6,315 nt of DNA, taken from contig JANXFM010000125.1 of assembly GCA_024959975.1 (NCBI GenBank), forward strand, positions 1 through 6,315. The letters are read 5' to 3'. The notes under the pieces were generated by a model, which had not been told where the DNA came from, ran no database searches, and saw nothing but the letters and a program-made list of their open reading frames with translations. The DNA comes from Flavobacteriales bacterium. GTDB taxonomy: Bacteria > Bacteroidota > Bacteroidia > Flavobacteriales > UBA7430. Positions 5,885 to 6,315 of this stretch are shown in pieces. The translations under genes and the position numbers were made by a program. Every line of letters begins with the position of its first letter. Within the stretch, counting starts at the first letter, position 1.

Positions 5885-6315
5885 CTACCCTAAAAACGGG
5901 TATCTGTAATCTGTTGGTGAAACAAAAGATTCCTTAATGGTTCTTGGAGAAATCCAACGCAACAAGTTCAAGGCAGATCCTGCTTTGTCATTCGTTCCCG
6001 AAGCGCGAGCACCACCAAAAGGTTGTTGCGAAACAACAGCTCCTGTTGGCTTATCATTGATGTAAAAATTACCTGCAGCATTTTTCAATTTCTCAGAAGC
6101 CAATTCAATGGCATATCTATCATTAGAGAAAATAGCCCCTGTTAAAGCGTACTCCGAAGTGGTATCTACCAATTCTAAAGTGGCTTCAAAATCGTTTTCA
6201 TCGTAAACGTAAATCGTAATTACAGGCCCAAACAACTCAGTTTCCATCGTTGTGTAACGAGGGCTTTTAGCCAAAATTACAGTAGGCTCAATAAAGTAAC
6301 CTTCCGATTTATCAT
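5885..6315 (-). CDS. 1-pyrroline-5-carboxylate dehydrogenase (L-glutamate gamma-semialdehyde dehydrogenase), C-terminal part
   Basis: The enzyme oxidises glutamate gamma-semialdehyde to glutamate with NAD+, the second step of proline breakdown. Only the last 142 residues are in the window; the frame is open to the right edge and the remaining N-terminal part, including the catalytic Cys, lies outside. Visible are ELFGPV (fragment residues 26-31; its Glu is expected to bind the nicotinamide ribose), ALTGAIFS, GNFYINDKPTGAVVSQQPFG, and the aldehyde-anchoring loop PFGGARASGT (98-107) followed by NDKAG and LLRWISPRTIKE. These are hallmarks of the ALDH4A1-like P5C dehydrogenase group rather than general aldehyde dehydrogenases. 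The TTG at 6272-6274 is an internal Leu codon, not a start, because the reading frame upstream (GYFIEPTVI) is family sequence. A terminator hairpin follows the TAG stop. Confidence 0.93.
   Translation of the reverse strand, partial: DKSEGYFIEPTVILAKSPRYTTMETELFGPVITIYVYDENDFEATLELVDTTSEYALTGAIFSNDRYAIELASEKLKNAAGNFYINDKPTGAVVSQQPFGGARASGTNDKAGSALNLLRWISPRTIKESFVSPTDYRYPFLG

Noticed and set aside
5716..5937. Plus-strand 73-codon ORF
   Set aside because: It is antisense to the VF530 gene and the P5C dehydrogenase C-terminus, and crosses the terminator.
6272..6274. TTG as the start of a separate 129-aa protein
   Set aside because: The frame stays open to the window edge and the upstream residues match the P5C dehydrogenase family, so this is an internal Leu codon.

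Overview
The window is AT-rich, gene-dense chromosomal DNA that looks like a member of the Flavobacteriia (Bacteroidota). Three things point there. The 802-residue fused alpha/beta E1 dehydrogenase is a form typical of that group. Start codons sit behind A-rich leaders without a clear Shine-Dalgarno sequence. The E1 gene has an exact Bacteroidota-type -7 element (TAnnTTTG). This placement is inference; no rRNA or other marker is present.

Layout, left to right. Positions 1-1187 (minus) hold a DEAD-box RNA helicase of the RhlE type whose 3' end runs off the window into an AAT repeat encoding poly-asparagine. Positions 1248-2057 (minus) are murQ, N-acetylmuramic acid 6-phosphate etherase. Positions 2106-2591 (minus) are an Lrp/AsnC-family regulator. 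The three genes point the same way with gaps of 48 and 60 bases; lrp and murQ probably share a transcript. Positions 2592-2777 are a non-coding stretch rich in inverted repeats. A small plus-strand gene of unknown function (67 aa, 2778-2981) follows. Positions 3041-5449 (minus) hold the fused E1 2-oxoacid dehydrogenase, with its own promoter near 5480. Positions 5598-5840 (minus) encode a VF530/DUF2132 family protein. Positions 5885 to the right edge (minus) hold the C-terminal part of 1-pyrroline-5-carboxylate dehydrogenase, with a likely intrinsic terminator just after it.

Most of the content is housekeeping: RNA remodelling, cell-wall recycling, branched-chain or other 2-oxoacid oxidation, and proline catabolism. 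An Lrp-type regulator near an E1 2-oxoacid dehydrogenase recalls Lrp-family control of bkd operons in other bacteria, but no direct link is visible here. The least explained part is 2592-2981: several dyads, including two overlapping and mutually exclusive stem-loops, packed directly in front of an unrecognised small ORF. I see no CRISPR array, insertion sequence, phage gene or defence cassette, and no convincing evidence of a whole new system.
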